DNA of 64,000 nucleotides from Halorussus limi (GCF_023238205.1 NZ_CP096659.1:372001-436000), one strand, 5' to 3'. Positions 8,441 through 16,810 are shown, counted from the stretch's first letter. Program-made: numbers and translations. The notes: generated from the letters alone by a model not told the origin.

Positions 8441-8724
8441 TGGGGAGGTCACGTATCTCCCGCTTGGACCCCCAGTCCCATATAAAGGGATGAGCGTTAG
8501 CGGAAATTCGCGTCTTTTACCCCCGACGGAGAGGTTTTCGCCGGTTTCACGCGGGCCGAGAGACGTTTTATAACCGGTCCAGAAACCTCTAGAAGTTTTA
8601 AAGCCGGACGAGATGGCGTTTCGCCAGAAAATCTGAATCGCGGTGCGCTCCCGCACTCCGACGGTGCGAACCGGGTCGGACTCGGGACCGACCGCGACGG
8701 AGTCCTCTCCCGCGACCCGAACGC

Positions 8725-9795
8725 TCAGTCGCGGCGCTCGATGCAGTCGCCGACCCGCGCGAGGCCCTCCTCCAGTTCGTCGGTCGGCAGACCGAACCCG
8801 ATGCGGAAGTAGTCGTCGTAGCCGAACAGTTCCCCCGGCGCGAGGACGACGCTCTCCTCCTCGACGACCGACCGGCAGAACTCCACGCTCCCGTCGAACC
8901 CGTCGGGAACCGAGACGAACCCGTTGACGCCCACCGGGTCGTACCACGAGAGGTCGTGTTCGGCGACGAACTCCCGGACGCGCTCGCAGTTGTGGGCCGC
9001 GAGTTCGCGGTTCTCGGCCAGAATCGACGCCTCGCGCTCGCCGAGCGCCTGCCGCGCGAGGTGCTGGCCGAAGATGGACGGCGAGATGGTGGTGTAGTCC
9101 TTCCACTGCCACGCCTCTTCCACGACCTCCGAGGGGCCCGCAATCCACCCGAACCGCAGGCCGGCGAGACCGTAGGCCTTCGTGAGACTGGTCGTGCTGA
9201 TGCCGTACTCGCCCATGCTCGCTGCGGGCGGCAGGGGGTCCGACGACAGCAGGCGGTACACCTCGTCGCAGAGCAGGTAGGCGTCGTTGTCCGCAGCGAG
9301 GTCGTAGAGAGCCCGGACCTTCTCTTCGGGGTGGTAGCGCCCGGTCGGGTTGTTCGGGTTGTTTAGGACGACGACCGAAGTCTCGGGTCGAATCGCGTCG
9401 GCCACCGCGTCCACGTCGAGTTCCCAGTTCGGCGGTTCGAGAGCGACTCTGGTCACGTCGCCTATCGCCTCCGGCACGGCGTGGAGCGCCTGATACGTCG
9501 GCGTGACGACCACCGCGTGGCTGTTCTGGTCGAGAACGGACAAGAACGCAAGAAAGTTGGCCTCTTGGGCTCCGCAAGTGAACAGTACCTCGTCGGCCCT
9601 TCGGTCGTATCGCTCCGCGACTTCGGCCCGGAGTTCGGGGTCGCCGTTCGTCGGGATGACGTAGTCGAGTTTGCCGGGGTCGAGGTCGAAGCGGTCGGCA
9701 CGGAGGCTCCGAATCCCGCTCTCGGCGAGCATGATGTCGGCCTCGTGTTCGTACTCCGCGAACCAGCGTTCGAGTTCGAAGGGCGCGATGTCCAT
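8725..9795 (-). CDS. PLP-dependent aminotransferase, class I/II
   Basis: A 356-residue fold-type I pyridoxal-phosphate enzyme. Visible hallmarks are TCGAQEANFLAF (phosphate-binding turn and start of the large domain, near residue 73), VLNNPNNPTGRYHP (Asn contacting the PLP O3', near 145), LLCDEVYRLL (Asp pairing with the pyridine nitrogen), and SLTKAYGLAGLRFGWIAG with the Schiff-base Lys near residue 208. The C-terminal substrate arginine region is FRIGFGLPTDELEEGL. The family covers aspartate, aromatic and alanine aminotransferases, and residues that set specificity are not clear enough to choose. The gene is monocistronic: 8441-8724 downstream contains only promoter-like A/T stretches. Confidence 0.85.
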   Translation of the reverse strand: MDIAPFELERWFAEYEHEADIMLAESGIRSLRADRFDLDPGKLDYVIPTNGDPELRAEVAERYDRRADEVLFTCGAQEANFLAFLSVLDQNSHAVVVTPTYQALHAVPEAIGDVTRVALEPPNWELDVDAVADAIRPETSVVVLNNPNNPTGRYHPEEKVRALYDLAADNDAYLLCDEVYRLLSSDPLPPAASMGEYGISTTSLTKAYGLAGLRFGWIAGPSEVVEEAWQWKDYTTISPSIFGQHLARQALGEREASILAENRELAAHNCERVREFVAEHDLSWYDPVGVNGFVSVPDGFDGSVEFCRSVVEEESVVLAPGELFGYDDYFRIGFGLPTDELEEGLARVGDCIERRD

Positions 9796-9856
9796 GCGGA
9801 GGGGTACGTCGGGAGGAGGGTAAAGTCAGGGGAAGCCGGAAATTCGGACCCGGCGG

Positions 9857-10120
9857 TCACCGACACGTCCACGCCGCGAGTCCCAGCAGAAAGAGACCGC
9901 CGAGGTACGCAGGTCCGAGAGGTGCGATTACCCGACAACCCGCCCAGTCGAGGTGGACGGTCCAGACGCCCAACTCCACGACTCCGTAGGCGTCGGCCGG
10001 GACCGCCACCGGACAGTTCCGGTACGACAGTCGCCTCGCGGCGAGAACGACCGCGAAGCCGACGAAGACCGACGCGAGCAGCGACACGGCGAGTTCGTCC
10101 TTTCGTACGGAACTGCTCAC
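9857..10120 (-). CDS. Small two-helix membrane protein, unknown function
   Basis: An 87-residue protein with a GTG start (MSSSVRKDELAVSLLASVF). Hydrophobic segments occur at about 10-28 and 62-84. The loop between them holds two cysteines (RNCPVAV and AGCRVIAP) with a third near the end (AWTCR), so a disulfide or metal contact outside the membrane is possible. No family is recognised. It lies between the aminotransferase and the ZIP transporter on the same strand, with 39 bases to the ZIP stop codon, so it may be transcribed with the transporter. Confidence 0.55.
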   Translation of the reverse strand: MSSSVRKDELAVSLLASVFVGFAVVLAARRLSYRNCPVAVPADAYGVVELGVWTVHLDWAGCRVIAPLGPAYLGGLFLLGLAAWTCR

Positions 10121-10159
10121 GTCGAACCGAATTAGCTCCGAGAAGTTACGTCTACTGAA

Positions 10160-11095
10160 TCACACGTACATCAGCGGGACCATCGCGGCAATCCCGACGG
10201 CCAGTCCGGCCAGCAGTTCCTTGTAGCCGTCGCCGGGAAGGTCCTCGCCGGTTTCGAGCGCCTCCGGCACGAACTCAGTGGCGACCAGATATATCATCGC
10301 GCCGGCGGCGAACCCGAACCCGAAGGGGAGGAACGATTCGGCCCACCGGACGAACGCGAAGGCGATGACCGCGCCGATGGGTTGGGGGAGACTGGAGAAG
10401 ACCGCCGCGCCGACCATCCGCCACTTGCTCACGTCCATCGCGCGCATCGGAATGGAGATGGCCAGTCCCTCCGGAACGTTGTGAATCGAGATGGCCGCGG
10501 TCATGAACACCGCGAGCAGCGGCACGGTGAACCCCAGAACCGGAACGCCGCCCTCCAGCCCCAACTCGGCGAACGAGACGCCGACCGCGACGCCCTCGGG
10601 GAAACTGTGGACCGTCAGGATGCCGAGGATGAGGACGAGTTTCTTGAGGTCGCCCTCCGCGAACGCCTCGGCCTCCATCGCGTGGTCGCCGTGGCCGCCG
10701 TCGGCGTGGACCGCGCCATCGCGCTCGTCGCCGTCGGAACCGCGGTCGGCGTCGTGGCGCGGGCCGGCGTCCCGATGGGAGTCGTGGGCGTCCTCGTCGC
10801 CGCCGATGTCGACGGCGTCGAGCGCCCGGTCGGCGACCTCCACGAGGACGACGCCCGCGAGCAGACCGCCGACCATCAGGGTCGGGACTCCCCCGGAGGT
10901 GTAGGCCAGTCCCTCGTTTATCAGGCCGAACAGCGACGCGGCGACCATGATGCCCGACGCGAGTCCCCACAGCGCCACGTTCCAGCGGTCGCTGAAGTCG
11001 TCGACCACGAAAAACGGGAGCGCGCCGAGCCCCGTCGCCAGCGCCGTCACGAGGCCCGCGACGAACACCAACACGAGGTTCTCGAGTAGTGCCAT
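10160..11095 (-). CDS. ZIP-family divalent metal transporter
   Basis: A 311-residue cytoplasmic-membrane transporter that would carry Zn2+ or related divalent cations into the cell. The ATG at 11095 (MALLENLVLV) is preferred to a TTG two codons earlier. It has about eight membrane helices. The metal pathway is marked by LTVHSFPEGVAVG in helix 4 and SIHNVPEGLAISIP in helix 5, the two classic HxxPEG signatures. The loop between helices 3 and 4 (about residues 105-145) is rich in His and Asp (DAHDSHRDAGPRHDADRG, then HADGGHGDHAM), a metal-binding cytoplasmic loop typical of ZIP proteins. No regulator is adjacent. Confidence 0.92.
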   Translation of the reverse strand: MALLENLVLVFVAGLVTALATGLGALPFFVVDDFSDRWNVALWGLASGIMVAASLFGLINEGLAYTSGGVPTLMVGGLLAGVVLVEVADRALDAVDIGGDEDAHDSHRDAGPRHDADRGSDGDERDGAVHADGGHGDHAMEAEAFAEGDLKKLVLILGILTVHSFPEGVAVGVSFAELGLEGGVPVLGFTVPLLAVFMTAAISIHNVPEGLAISIPMRAMDVSKWRMVGAAVFSSLPQPIGAVIAFAFVRWAESFLPFGFGFAAGAMIYLVATEFVPEALETGEDLPGDGYKELLAGLAVGIAAMVPLMYV

Positions 11096-11223
11096 GTCCA
11101 ATCGTTCTCACCACTGGCAAAAAAGAGTTTCCAAAATACGAATCTGTTTTTGGCTATCCTAAACTAGGTGGCGGGGACGGACCCCGCGGGACGGCTCTGA
11201 CGGGCGACTCCGCCGGAAGCGAC

Positions 11224-11339
11224 TCACGGAACGCCGACGTAGTTGTGTCGTCGATAGAGTGCAGCGAGCGGAACGCCGATACCGACCCACATCGCCACGC
11301 CGAGCAGGAGGTACTCAGAGCGACTCCCTCGGGCGACAT
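11224..11339 (-). pseudogene. Broken or frameshifted small membrane ORF after ubiB
   Basis: Starting 16 bases downstream of the ubiB-family stop codon, an ATG (MSPEG) opens a frame that does not look like protein. The neighbouring frame encodes EYLLLGVAMWVGIGVPLA followed by ALYRRHNYVGVP and a stop, which has the look of a real single-helix membrane microprotein. The two frames can be joined only by a shift within the first dozen codons. A 14-base stretch bounded by a repeated GAG triplet near the start would restore the frame if removed. Either a recent frameshift inactivated the gene, or it starts at an unusual codon, or there is a sequencing error. No homologue could be searched. Confidence 0.35.
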
Positions 11340-11355
11340 TGGGAGGCGGTCGTCG

Positions 11356-13029
11356 TCACTCTCCGCCTCGCCGCTGGCGCATCTCGTGGCGGGTGAACTG
11401 CGGGGTCACTCTGGTCCCCTTGCGCTCGCGGAAGGTCCGGTAGAGCAGGGCCGCGATGACGAGCGAGAAGGCCGCCGCGACCGCCGCGGCCTCGACGGAG
11501 GTCAGGGCGTAGAGGAACGCGGTCGAGAACGCGCCCGAGGCCAGCAACATGCCGTAGACGAGTCGCTTGGCCAGTTTCGCGAACACGTCGTTGCCGTCCT
11601 CCACGTCGGCCCGGACGTAGAAGTCGTCGCGCTCGATGCGGTCCAGCGCGCTCTCCAACTTCGGCGGGACCCGGACCGACGACTGTATCGAGCGCTGAAT
11701 CTGGTCGCCGGTCTCGCTGGCGAACTGCTTTATCGACTCCTCGCGGTAGCCCTGCGCCGACAGGTAGTCGGTCGCGACCGAGATGAAGTCGAAGTCGGGG
11801 TCGAGCGTGACGCAGACGCCCTCCACGACGGTCGCCACCCGCAGGACCAGCGCGAGGTTCGAGGGCAGGCGCAGGGGGAACTCGTAGATGGTGTCCTCGA
11901 CCTGCTCGACTATCTGCTGGACCCGGTAGGTCTCGATGTCCTCGCCCCGGGCGTCCTCGATGGCGAGTTCCATCACCTTCCCCATCGTCGCGCGGTCGGC
12001 GTCCGGCGAGAGAGTGCCCATCTCGATGAGCGCGTCCAGAATCCCGTCGATGTCCTGGTTCGCGACGGCGATGTAGAAGTCGATTATCTTGTTCTGAATG
12101 AACTCGTCCACCCGGCCCGACATGCCGAAGTCGTAGAAGACGATGGTGCCGTCGTCCCGAACCGCGAGGTTACCGGGATGGGGGTCGGCGTGGAAGACGC
12201 CGTCTTCCAGCAGCATCTGGAGGTACGCCTCCTGCAAGTTGACCGCGAGTTGGTGGCGGTCGATACCCACCGCGTCGAGTTCCTCCACGTCGTTTATCTT
12301 CGTGCCGGTGACGTACTCCATCGTCAGCACGCGCCGCCCGGAGTGAGAGTCGATTACCGCGGGAATCGCCACGTCGTCGTTGCCCTCGAAGTTCGACCGA
12401 ATCTCTTCGAGCATGGCGGCCTCGCGGTCGTAGTCCATCTCTTGGCGAATCGTCCGGCCGAACTCGTCGGCGAGGTTCTCCAGCGAGAACGCCCGGGCCT
12501 GTCCGAGAAACCGGAGCAGAATCGGGAGCGACCACCGGATGACTCGCAGGTCGGCGTTGACCAGTTCCTCGATGTTCGGCCGTCGGACCTTCACGGCGAC
12601 CGCCTCGCCGTCGATTTCGGCGGTGTAGACCTGCCCGAGACTCGCGCCGGAGATAGCGTCGGTGTCGAACTCGTCGAACCGCTCCTCGATGGGTCCGACC
12701 TCGTCTTCGAGGACCGCCCGCGCCTCGGCCCAGTCGGCGGGCGGCACCTCGTCCTGTAGCTTCGACAGCACGTCGACGTACTCCGGCGGTAGAACGTCCG
12801 GCCGCGTCGAGAGCAGTTGGCCGAGTTTGATGAACGTCGGGCCTAGCGTGAGCAGCGACTCCAGCAGGGTGTTGGCTCGCTCGACGCGCGTCCGGCTATC
12901 GACTCGGCGGCGACTGCCGAACAGCAGGTACCGGCGGCGGTCGCGGGCGTAACTCAGCAACAGCGGCAGGAAGTGGTACGCGACGACGAAGAACCGCCGG
13001 TACGCACGGAGGTTAGCCAGTGTGACCAC
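11356..13029 (-). CDS. ABC1/UbiB/ADCK-family atypical protein kinase
   Basis: A 557-residue membrane-associated kinase-like ATPase of the UbiB family, linked in bacteria and mitochondria to isoprenoid-quinone synthesis. GTG start. Family marks in order: FIKLGQLLSTRPDVLP (KxGQ motif, near residue 65), the nucleotide-binding VAVKVRRP (near 123), VFHADPHPGNL (catalytic loop, near 279), and VFYDFGMSGRV (metal-binding DFG, near 296). Two hydrophobic helices near the C-terminus (about 480-525, including GMLLASGAFSTAFLYAL) provide the membrane anchor. An Hsp20 gene begins upstream on the same strand and ends 9 bases before this start, so the two are probably co-transcribed. A link to menaquinone synthesis is an inference from the family. 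Confidence 0.9.
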   Translation of the reverse strand: MVTLANLRAYRRFFVVAYHFLPLLLSYARDRRRYLLFGSRRRVDSRTRVERANTLLESLLTLGPTFIKLGQLLSTRPDVLPPEYVDVLSKLQDEVPPADWAEARAVLEDEVGPIEERFDEFDTDAISGASLGQVYTAEIDGEAVAVKVRRPNIEELVNADLRVIRWSLPILLRFLGQARAFSLENLADEFGRTIRQEMDYDREAAMLEEIRSNFEGNDDVAIPAVIDSHSGRRVLTMEYVTGTKINDVEELDAVGIDRHQLAVNLQEAYLQMLLEDGVFHADPHPGNLAVRDDGTIVFYDFGMSGRVDEFIQNKIIDFYIAVANQDIDGILDALIEMGTLSPDADRATMGKVMELAIEDARGEDIETYRVQQIVEQVEDTIYEFPLRLPSNLALVLRVATVVEGVCVTLDPDFDFISVATDYLSAQGYREESIKQFASETGDQIQRSIQSSVRVPPKLESALDRIERDDFYVRADVEDGNDVFAKLAKRLVYGMLLASGAFSTAFLYALTSVEAAAVAAAFSLVIAALLYRTFRERKGTRVTPQFTRHEMRQRRGGE

Positions 13030-13038
13030 CCCGCGACG

Positions 13039-13395
13039 TCACCGACTCTCGATGGGAATGCTCCGTTCCGGAGTCGCCTCGCGCTTCGGCAGGCGAATCT
13101 CCAGCACGCCGCGGTCGATGGTCGCCTCCGCGTCCGCGCCGGTGGCGTCCGGCGGGAGGGGCAGGTCGGCGTCGAGGAACAGCGAGCGGTCCTCTCGGAG
13201 GTACGAGAACTCCATCGGTACGTCCTTCTCGCGGCGCGCCTCGATTTCGAGTCGCCCGTCGGTGACGCCTACGTCCACCGTCTCCTCGTTGGCCCCCGGC
13301 AGGTCGATGACCAGCAGGTAGGCGTCGTCGCTCTCCAGCAGGTCGGCGAACACCGCGTCCGGCAACTCCCGCATGGCCTCACGAAGCGCTGACAT
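13039..13395 (-). CDS. Hsp20/alpha-crystallin small heat-shock protein
   Basis: A 118-residue small chaperone. The alpha-crystallin domain covers roughly residues 20-110: the strand pair DDAYLLVIDLPGANEETVDVGV, the DGRLEIEARRE segment, and the closing GVLEIRLPKRE, which carries the family A/G-x-L-x-V/I-type pattern as GVLEIRLP. The C-terminal tail contains the I-x-I oligomerisation motif (SIPIESR). The protein would hold unfolded proteins in soluble form in the cytoplasm. The gene is divergent from moeA, with 95 bases between starts shared by both promoters, and directly precedes the UbiB-family gene. Confidence 0.88.
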   Translation of the reverse strand: MSALREAMRELPDAVFADLLESDDAYLLVIDLPGANEETVDVGVTDGRLEIEARREKDVPMEFSYLREDRSLFLDADLPLPPDATGADAEATIDRGVLEIRLPKREATPERSIPIESR

Positions 13396-13490
13396 ACCTC
13401 CGTGTTAGGACGGCGGGGCGAAAAAGGGTGTGGTCGCGGTCTGCGGGGCCTTCCCACACGTTTTTGGCCGCGGACGGCCGATTTCCACCT

Positions 13491-14768
13491 ATGAGCGAAG
13501 AACAACCGGACCGGAAGCAGTCCGGGTTCAAGGACAAGACCCGCGTCGGCGAGGCCCGCGAGCGCCTCCTCGACGCGATTGCGCCCCACGACCGGACCGA
13601 GACGGTCCCGCTGCGGGCCGCGGACGGTCGGGCGCTCGCCGAGGAGGTCGTCGCAGAGCGCAACGTCCCTCACTACCCCAGAGCCGCGATGGACGGCTAC
13701 GCGGTCCGCGCCGCCGACACCTTCGGCGCGAGCGACCGGTCGCCCGAGGTGCTTCGGAGCGCCGAGGAGATGGGTCCCGAGAGCGCGGTCCGCGTCCACA
13801 CCGGGAGCGAACTCCCCGAGGGCGCGGACAGCGTGGTGATGATAGAGCAGGTAGACGAGTTCGGTGACGACGTGGAGGTCTTCGACGCCGTGGCCGAGGG
13901 CGAGAACGTCGCGCCGGTCGGCGAAGACGTAGAGTCCGGCCAGCACCTCTACGACCCCGGCCACCGCCTTCGGCCCTCGGACCTCGGCCTGCTCAAGTCC
14001 GTGGGCGTCGATACCGTCGAAGTCCGCGAGCGCCCGACGGTCGGGGTGATTCCCACGGGCGAGGAACTGGTCCAGTCCGACCCCGACCCCGGCGAAGTCG
14101 TCGAGACGAACGGACTGACGGTCTCTCACTACGTCGAGCGGTGGGGCGGCCGAGCGACCTACCGCGACGTGGTGACCGACGACCGCGACGCGCTCCGGGC
14201 GGCCGTCCAGCGCGACCTGACGAAGGACGTGGTGGTCACGACCGGCGGGTCCTCCGTCGGGGAACGCGACCTGCTCCCCGAAGTCGTCGCGGACCTCGGC
14301 GAGATTCTGTTCCACGGGGTCGCGCTCAAGCCCGGCCACCCCGTCGCGGTAGGTATCGTGGAGGAGACGCCCGTCATCATGTTGCCGGGGTATCCCGTGG
14401 CCTGCATCGTCAACGCGGTCCAGTTCCTCCGGCCCGCGCTGAAGGCGGTCGGCGGCCTTCCCGACGAGGGGTTCCCGACCACCGACGCGCGACTCGACCG
14501 GAAGATCCGGAGCGAACCGGGCGTCCGGACCTTCGCGCGGGTGCAACTGGAGACGGACGCAGACGGCGAGCGCGAGGCGAAGCGTGCCTCGGAGGACGCG
14601 AGCAGTGACGAACCGCGAGCGAAGGTAGCGACGCCGACCAGAGCCTCCGGGTCGGGCGTGCTGTCGAGCGTGGCGCTCGCCGACGGATGGGTCGAGGTAC
14701 CCGAGGGCCGCGAGGGGATTCCGGAGGGCGAGACCGTCGCGGTGCAGGACTGGGAGTGGTCTGCGTGA
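13491..14768 (+). CDS. moeA: Molybdopterin molybdenumtransferase MoeA, first copy
   Basis: A 425-residue enzyme that inserts molybdate (or tungstate) into adenylylated molybdopterin. The start is the ATG of MSEEQPDRK, about 40 bases after a T-rich promoter stretch. Domain order is standard: N-terminal domains I and II with PRAAMDGYAVRAADTFGA (residues about 65-82) and GADSVVMIEQVDEF, the MogA-like domain III (GVIPTGEELV, then TTGGSSVGERD near residue 250 and HGVALKPGHPVAVG), and the C-terminal beta domain IV. Within domain IV an in-frame hydrophilic insert (EREAKRASEDASSDEPRAK) interrupts the conserved path from FARVQLE to GSGVLSSVALADGWVEVPEG. Followed by a second moeA 91 bases downstream. 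Confidence 0.94.
   Translation: MSEEQPDRKQSGFKDKTRVGEARERLLDAIAPHDRTETVPLRAADGRALAEEVVAERNVPHYPRAAMDGYAVRAADTFGASDRSPEVLRSAEEMGPESAVRVHTGSELPEGADSVVMIEQVDEFGDDVEVFDAVAEGENVAPVGEDVESGQHLYDPGHRLRPSDLGLLKSVGVDTVEVRERPTVGVIPTGEELVQSDPDPGEVVETNGLTVSHYVERWGGRATYRDVVTDDRDALRAAVQRDLTKDVVVTTGGSSVGERDLLPEVVADLGEILFHGVALKPGHPVAVGIVEETPVIMLPGYPVACIVNAVQFLRPALKAVGGLPDEGFPTTDARLDRKIRSEPGVRTFARVQLETDADGEREAKRASEDASSDEPRAKVATPTRASGSGVLSSVALADGWVEVPEGREGIPEGETVAVQDWEWSA
14552..14626 (+). repeat. Palindromic in-frame insert in moeA (candidate dispersed element)
   Basis: Between two conserved parts of MoeA domain IV the DNA turns repetitive. GCGAGGCG starts at 14572, and an inverted repeat at 14573-14591 pairs CGAGGC with GCCTCG across a 7-base loop, followed by CTCGGAGGACGCGAGC. 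Related words occur at the same relative place in inserts of the second moeA and of larC. The boundaries are approximate and were chosen from the protein context. The encoded residues are Ala, Ser, Glu and Asp rich. Confidence 0.4.
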
Positions 14769-14859
14769 ATCGTTTCCCTCCGTGTCCTACGGTCGATGGG
14801 AACCGCTCGACAGTAACGCAGCCACCGACTCCACGGACGAAACTGGGAGCTGATAGCCG

Positions 14860-16797
14860 ATGACCGACCGAAAGGAGTTCAGGGACCTCGCGGACCCCGA
14901 CGACGCCAGAGACGCCATCGCATCGCTCGACCTCGCGCCCGAACCGGAAGCGGTCCCGCTCGCCGAGGCCCGCGGCCGCGTCCTCGCCGAGCGCATCGAC
15001 GCTGGCCTCGACGTGCCGGGGTTCGACCGCGCGAGCATGGACGGCTACGCGGTGCGCGCCCGCGACACCTTCGGCGCGGACGAGACCGACCCCGCGAGCC
15101 TCGACCTCGTAGGAACCGTCCACGCGGGCGAGGAACCCGACGTGGAAGTGAGCGAGGGCCGAGCCGTCGAAATCTCGACCGGCGCGGTGATGCCGCCGGG
15201 CGCGGACAGCGTGGTGATGGTCGAGCGCACCGAGGAGTCGGAAGATGGCGACTCGGTTCTCGTCCGGGCCGCCGTCGCGCCCGGAGACAACGTGATGCTC
15301 GCGGGCGCGGACGTGGCCGCCGGCGAGAGCGCGCTCGGCCCCGGAACTCGACTCACGGCCCGCGAAATCGGCCTGTTGTCGGCGCTCGGCGTCGACTCCG
15401 TGCCGGTCCGGGGGACGCCGACGGTCGGTATCGTCTCGACCGGCGACGAGTTGGTCCGGCCCGGCGAAGCGGTCGATAGCGCGGCGGGCCAGATTTACGA
15501 CGTCAACAGCTACACCATCGCGGCCGCAGTGGAGGAGGCGGGCGGCGAGCCGAAACTCTACCCGCACGCCGGCGACGACTACGACGAGATGGAGGAGATT
15601 CTGCGGTCGGCCGCCGACGAGTGCGACCTCGTCCTCTCGTCGGGGTCTACGAGCGCGAGCGCGGTGGACGTCATCTATCGGGTCATCGAGGAGCGGGGCG
15701 AACTGCTCCTCCACGGCGTCGCGGTCAAGCCCGGAAAACCGATGCTGGTCGGGCGAGTGGGCGACTCCGCCTACGTCGGCCTGCCGGGCTATCCCGTCTC
15801 GGCGCTGACCATCTTCCGGACGTTCGTCGCGCCCGCGATTCGGCGGGCCGCCGGGGTTCCGGAACCCGCGACGGCGACCGTCGAGGCCCGGATGGCGACC
15901 GAGGAGCGCTACGGCGAGGGGCGGATGCGGATGATGCCGGTGGGGCTGACCGAGACTGGCGAGGCGCAAAGCGCTTCGAACGCGAGTAGCGCGGAGCGAG
16001 ACTCCGCGAGCGGCGACCTGCTGGCCTACGTCGTGGACAAGGGCAGCGGCGCGACGACGAGCCTCGTGGAGGCCGACGGCGTGGTCGAGGTTCCGGCCGA
16101 CACCGCCTACGTCGCCGAGGGCGAGACCGTCGAGGTGCAACTGTTCTCGCCCGACGTTCGCCCGCCGACGGTGCTGGGCGTCGGCGAGGACGACCCCGCG
16201 CTCGCCCGCCTGCTCGATACGCTGGAGCGCCCGCGCTACCTCTCGGTCGGGTCGCGCGAGGGCCTACGCCGACTCCGGGACGGCGTGCCGGACTTCGCGG
16301 TCACGTCGGCCGACGACCGGGGCGTCGACGCGACCGAACTCGGCGCGTACTCCCGCGAGTGGGGACTGGTCGTGCCCGCCGGGAACCCCGAGGAAATCGC
16401 GGGACTCGCGGACCTCGTGGACCGCGACCTCCGATTCGTCAACCGGGGGTCGGACTCGGGCCTGCGGACCAATCTCGGTAACGCGTTCGCGGCCCTCGCC
16501 GACGAGCGCGGGACGACGCGCCACGACCTCGTGGAGTCCATCGACGGCTTCGAGTTGGCCGCCAAGGCCCACGAGAGTCCCGCCAGAAAAGTCGCCGCCG
16601 GGCGGGCCGACGCCGGACTCGGCTTGCGCGCCACCGCCGAGAAGTTGGGACTGGGTTTCGTTCCGGTCGGCACCGAGACGGTCCGGGTGCTGGCGAACCC
16701 CGACCGCGCGGAGAAGTCCGGCGTCCGAGAACTCGACGCCGCGCTGGGCGAGCGACTGGACGCCGTCCTCGCGGACCTGCCGGGGTTCGACCGGTAA
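14860..16797 (+). CDS. moeA2: MoeA-like molybdopterin biosynthesis protein with C-terminal PBP-like domain
   Basis: A 645-residue fusion. Residues 1-420 are a complete MoeA: RASMDGYAVRARDTFGA, PPGADSVVMVERTEE, GIVSTGDELVRPG, LVLSSGSTSASAVDVIY, LHGVAVKPGKPMLVG and GATTSLVEADGVVEVP. Residues about 430-645 form a periplasmic-binding-protein-like (LysR-substrate-type) domain containing GSREGLRRLRDGVPDFAVTS, FVNRGSDSGLRTNL and AAGRADAGLGLRATAEKLGL. This is the archaeal MoeA-PBP architecture. The PBP part resembles molybdate or tungstate sensor domains and may bind the oxyanion, which is an inference. An insert (EAQSASNASSAERDSASGD) splits domain IV near residue 370. The copy probably divides labour with the first moeA, for example Mo against W. 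Confidence 0.92.
   Translation: MTDRKEFRDLADPDDARDAIASLDLAPEPEAVPLAEARGRVLAERIDAGLDVPGFDRASMDGYAVRARDTFGADETDPASLDLVGTVHAGEEPDVEVSEGRAVEISTGAVMPPGADSVVMVERTEESEDGDSVLVRAAVAPGDNVMLAGADVAAGESALGPGTRLTAREIGLLSALGVDSVPVRGTPTVGIVSTGDELVRPGEAVDSAAGQIYDVNSYTIAAAVEEAGGEPKLYPHAGDDYDEMEEILRSAADECDLVLSSGSTSASAVDVIYRVIEERGELLLHGVAVKPGKPMLVGRVGDSAYVGLPGYPVSALTIFRTFVAPAIRRAAGVPEPATATVEARMATEERYGEGRMRMMPVGLTETGEAQSASNASSAERDSASGDLLAYVVDKGSGATTSLVEADGVVEVPADTAYVAEGETVEVQLFSPDVRPPTVLGVGEDDPALARLLDTLERPRYLSVGSREGLRRLRDGVPDFAVTSADDRGVDATELGAYSREWGLVVPAGNPEEIAGLADLVDRDLRFVNRGSDSGLRTNLGNAFAALADERGTTRHDLVESIDGFELAAKAHESPARKVAAGRADAGLGLRATAEKLGLGFVPVGTETVRVLANPDRAEKSGVRELDAALGERLDAVLADLPGFDR
15957..16016 (+). repeat. 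Palindromic in-frame insert in moeA2 (candidate dispersed element)
   Basis: The insert begins with GCGAGGCGCAAAGCGCT at 15959-15975. Fifteen of these 17 bases match the minus-strand word in the larC insert (complement of 40604-40620). Further on, CGCGGAG pairs with CTCCGCG across a 5-base loop at 15990-16008. It interrupts the sequence between RMMPVGLTETG and LLAYVVDKGSGATTSL without breaking the frame. Ends are estimated from the protein. Confidence 0.42.
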
Positions 16798-16810
16798 CGC
16801 CCGGCGGCCC

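Noticed and set aside
8441-8724. Possible small RNA gene among several TATA-like runs upstream of the small membrane gene
   Set aside because: Three A/T runs are present, but no stable fold or terminator could be defined by eye. Not called.
11089-12759. Long plus-strand open frame of 556 codons opposite the UbiB-family gene
   Set aside because: It is the reverse-complement shadow of a well-supported kinase-like gene. Composition is Arg/Val/Asp/Leu-rich with no recognisable domain.
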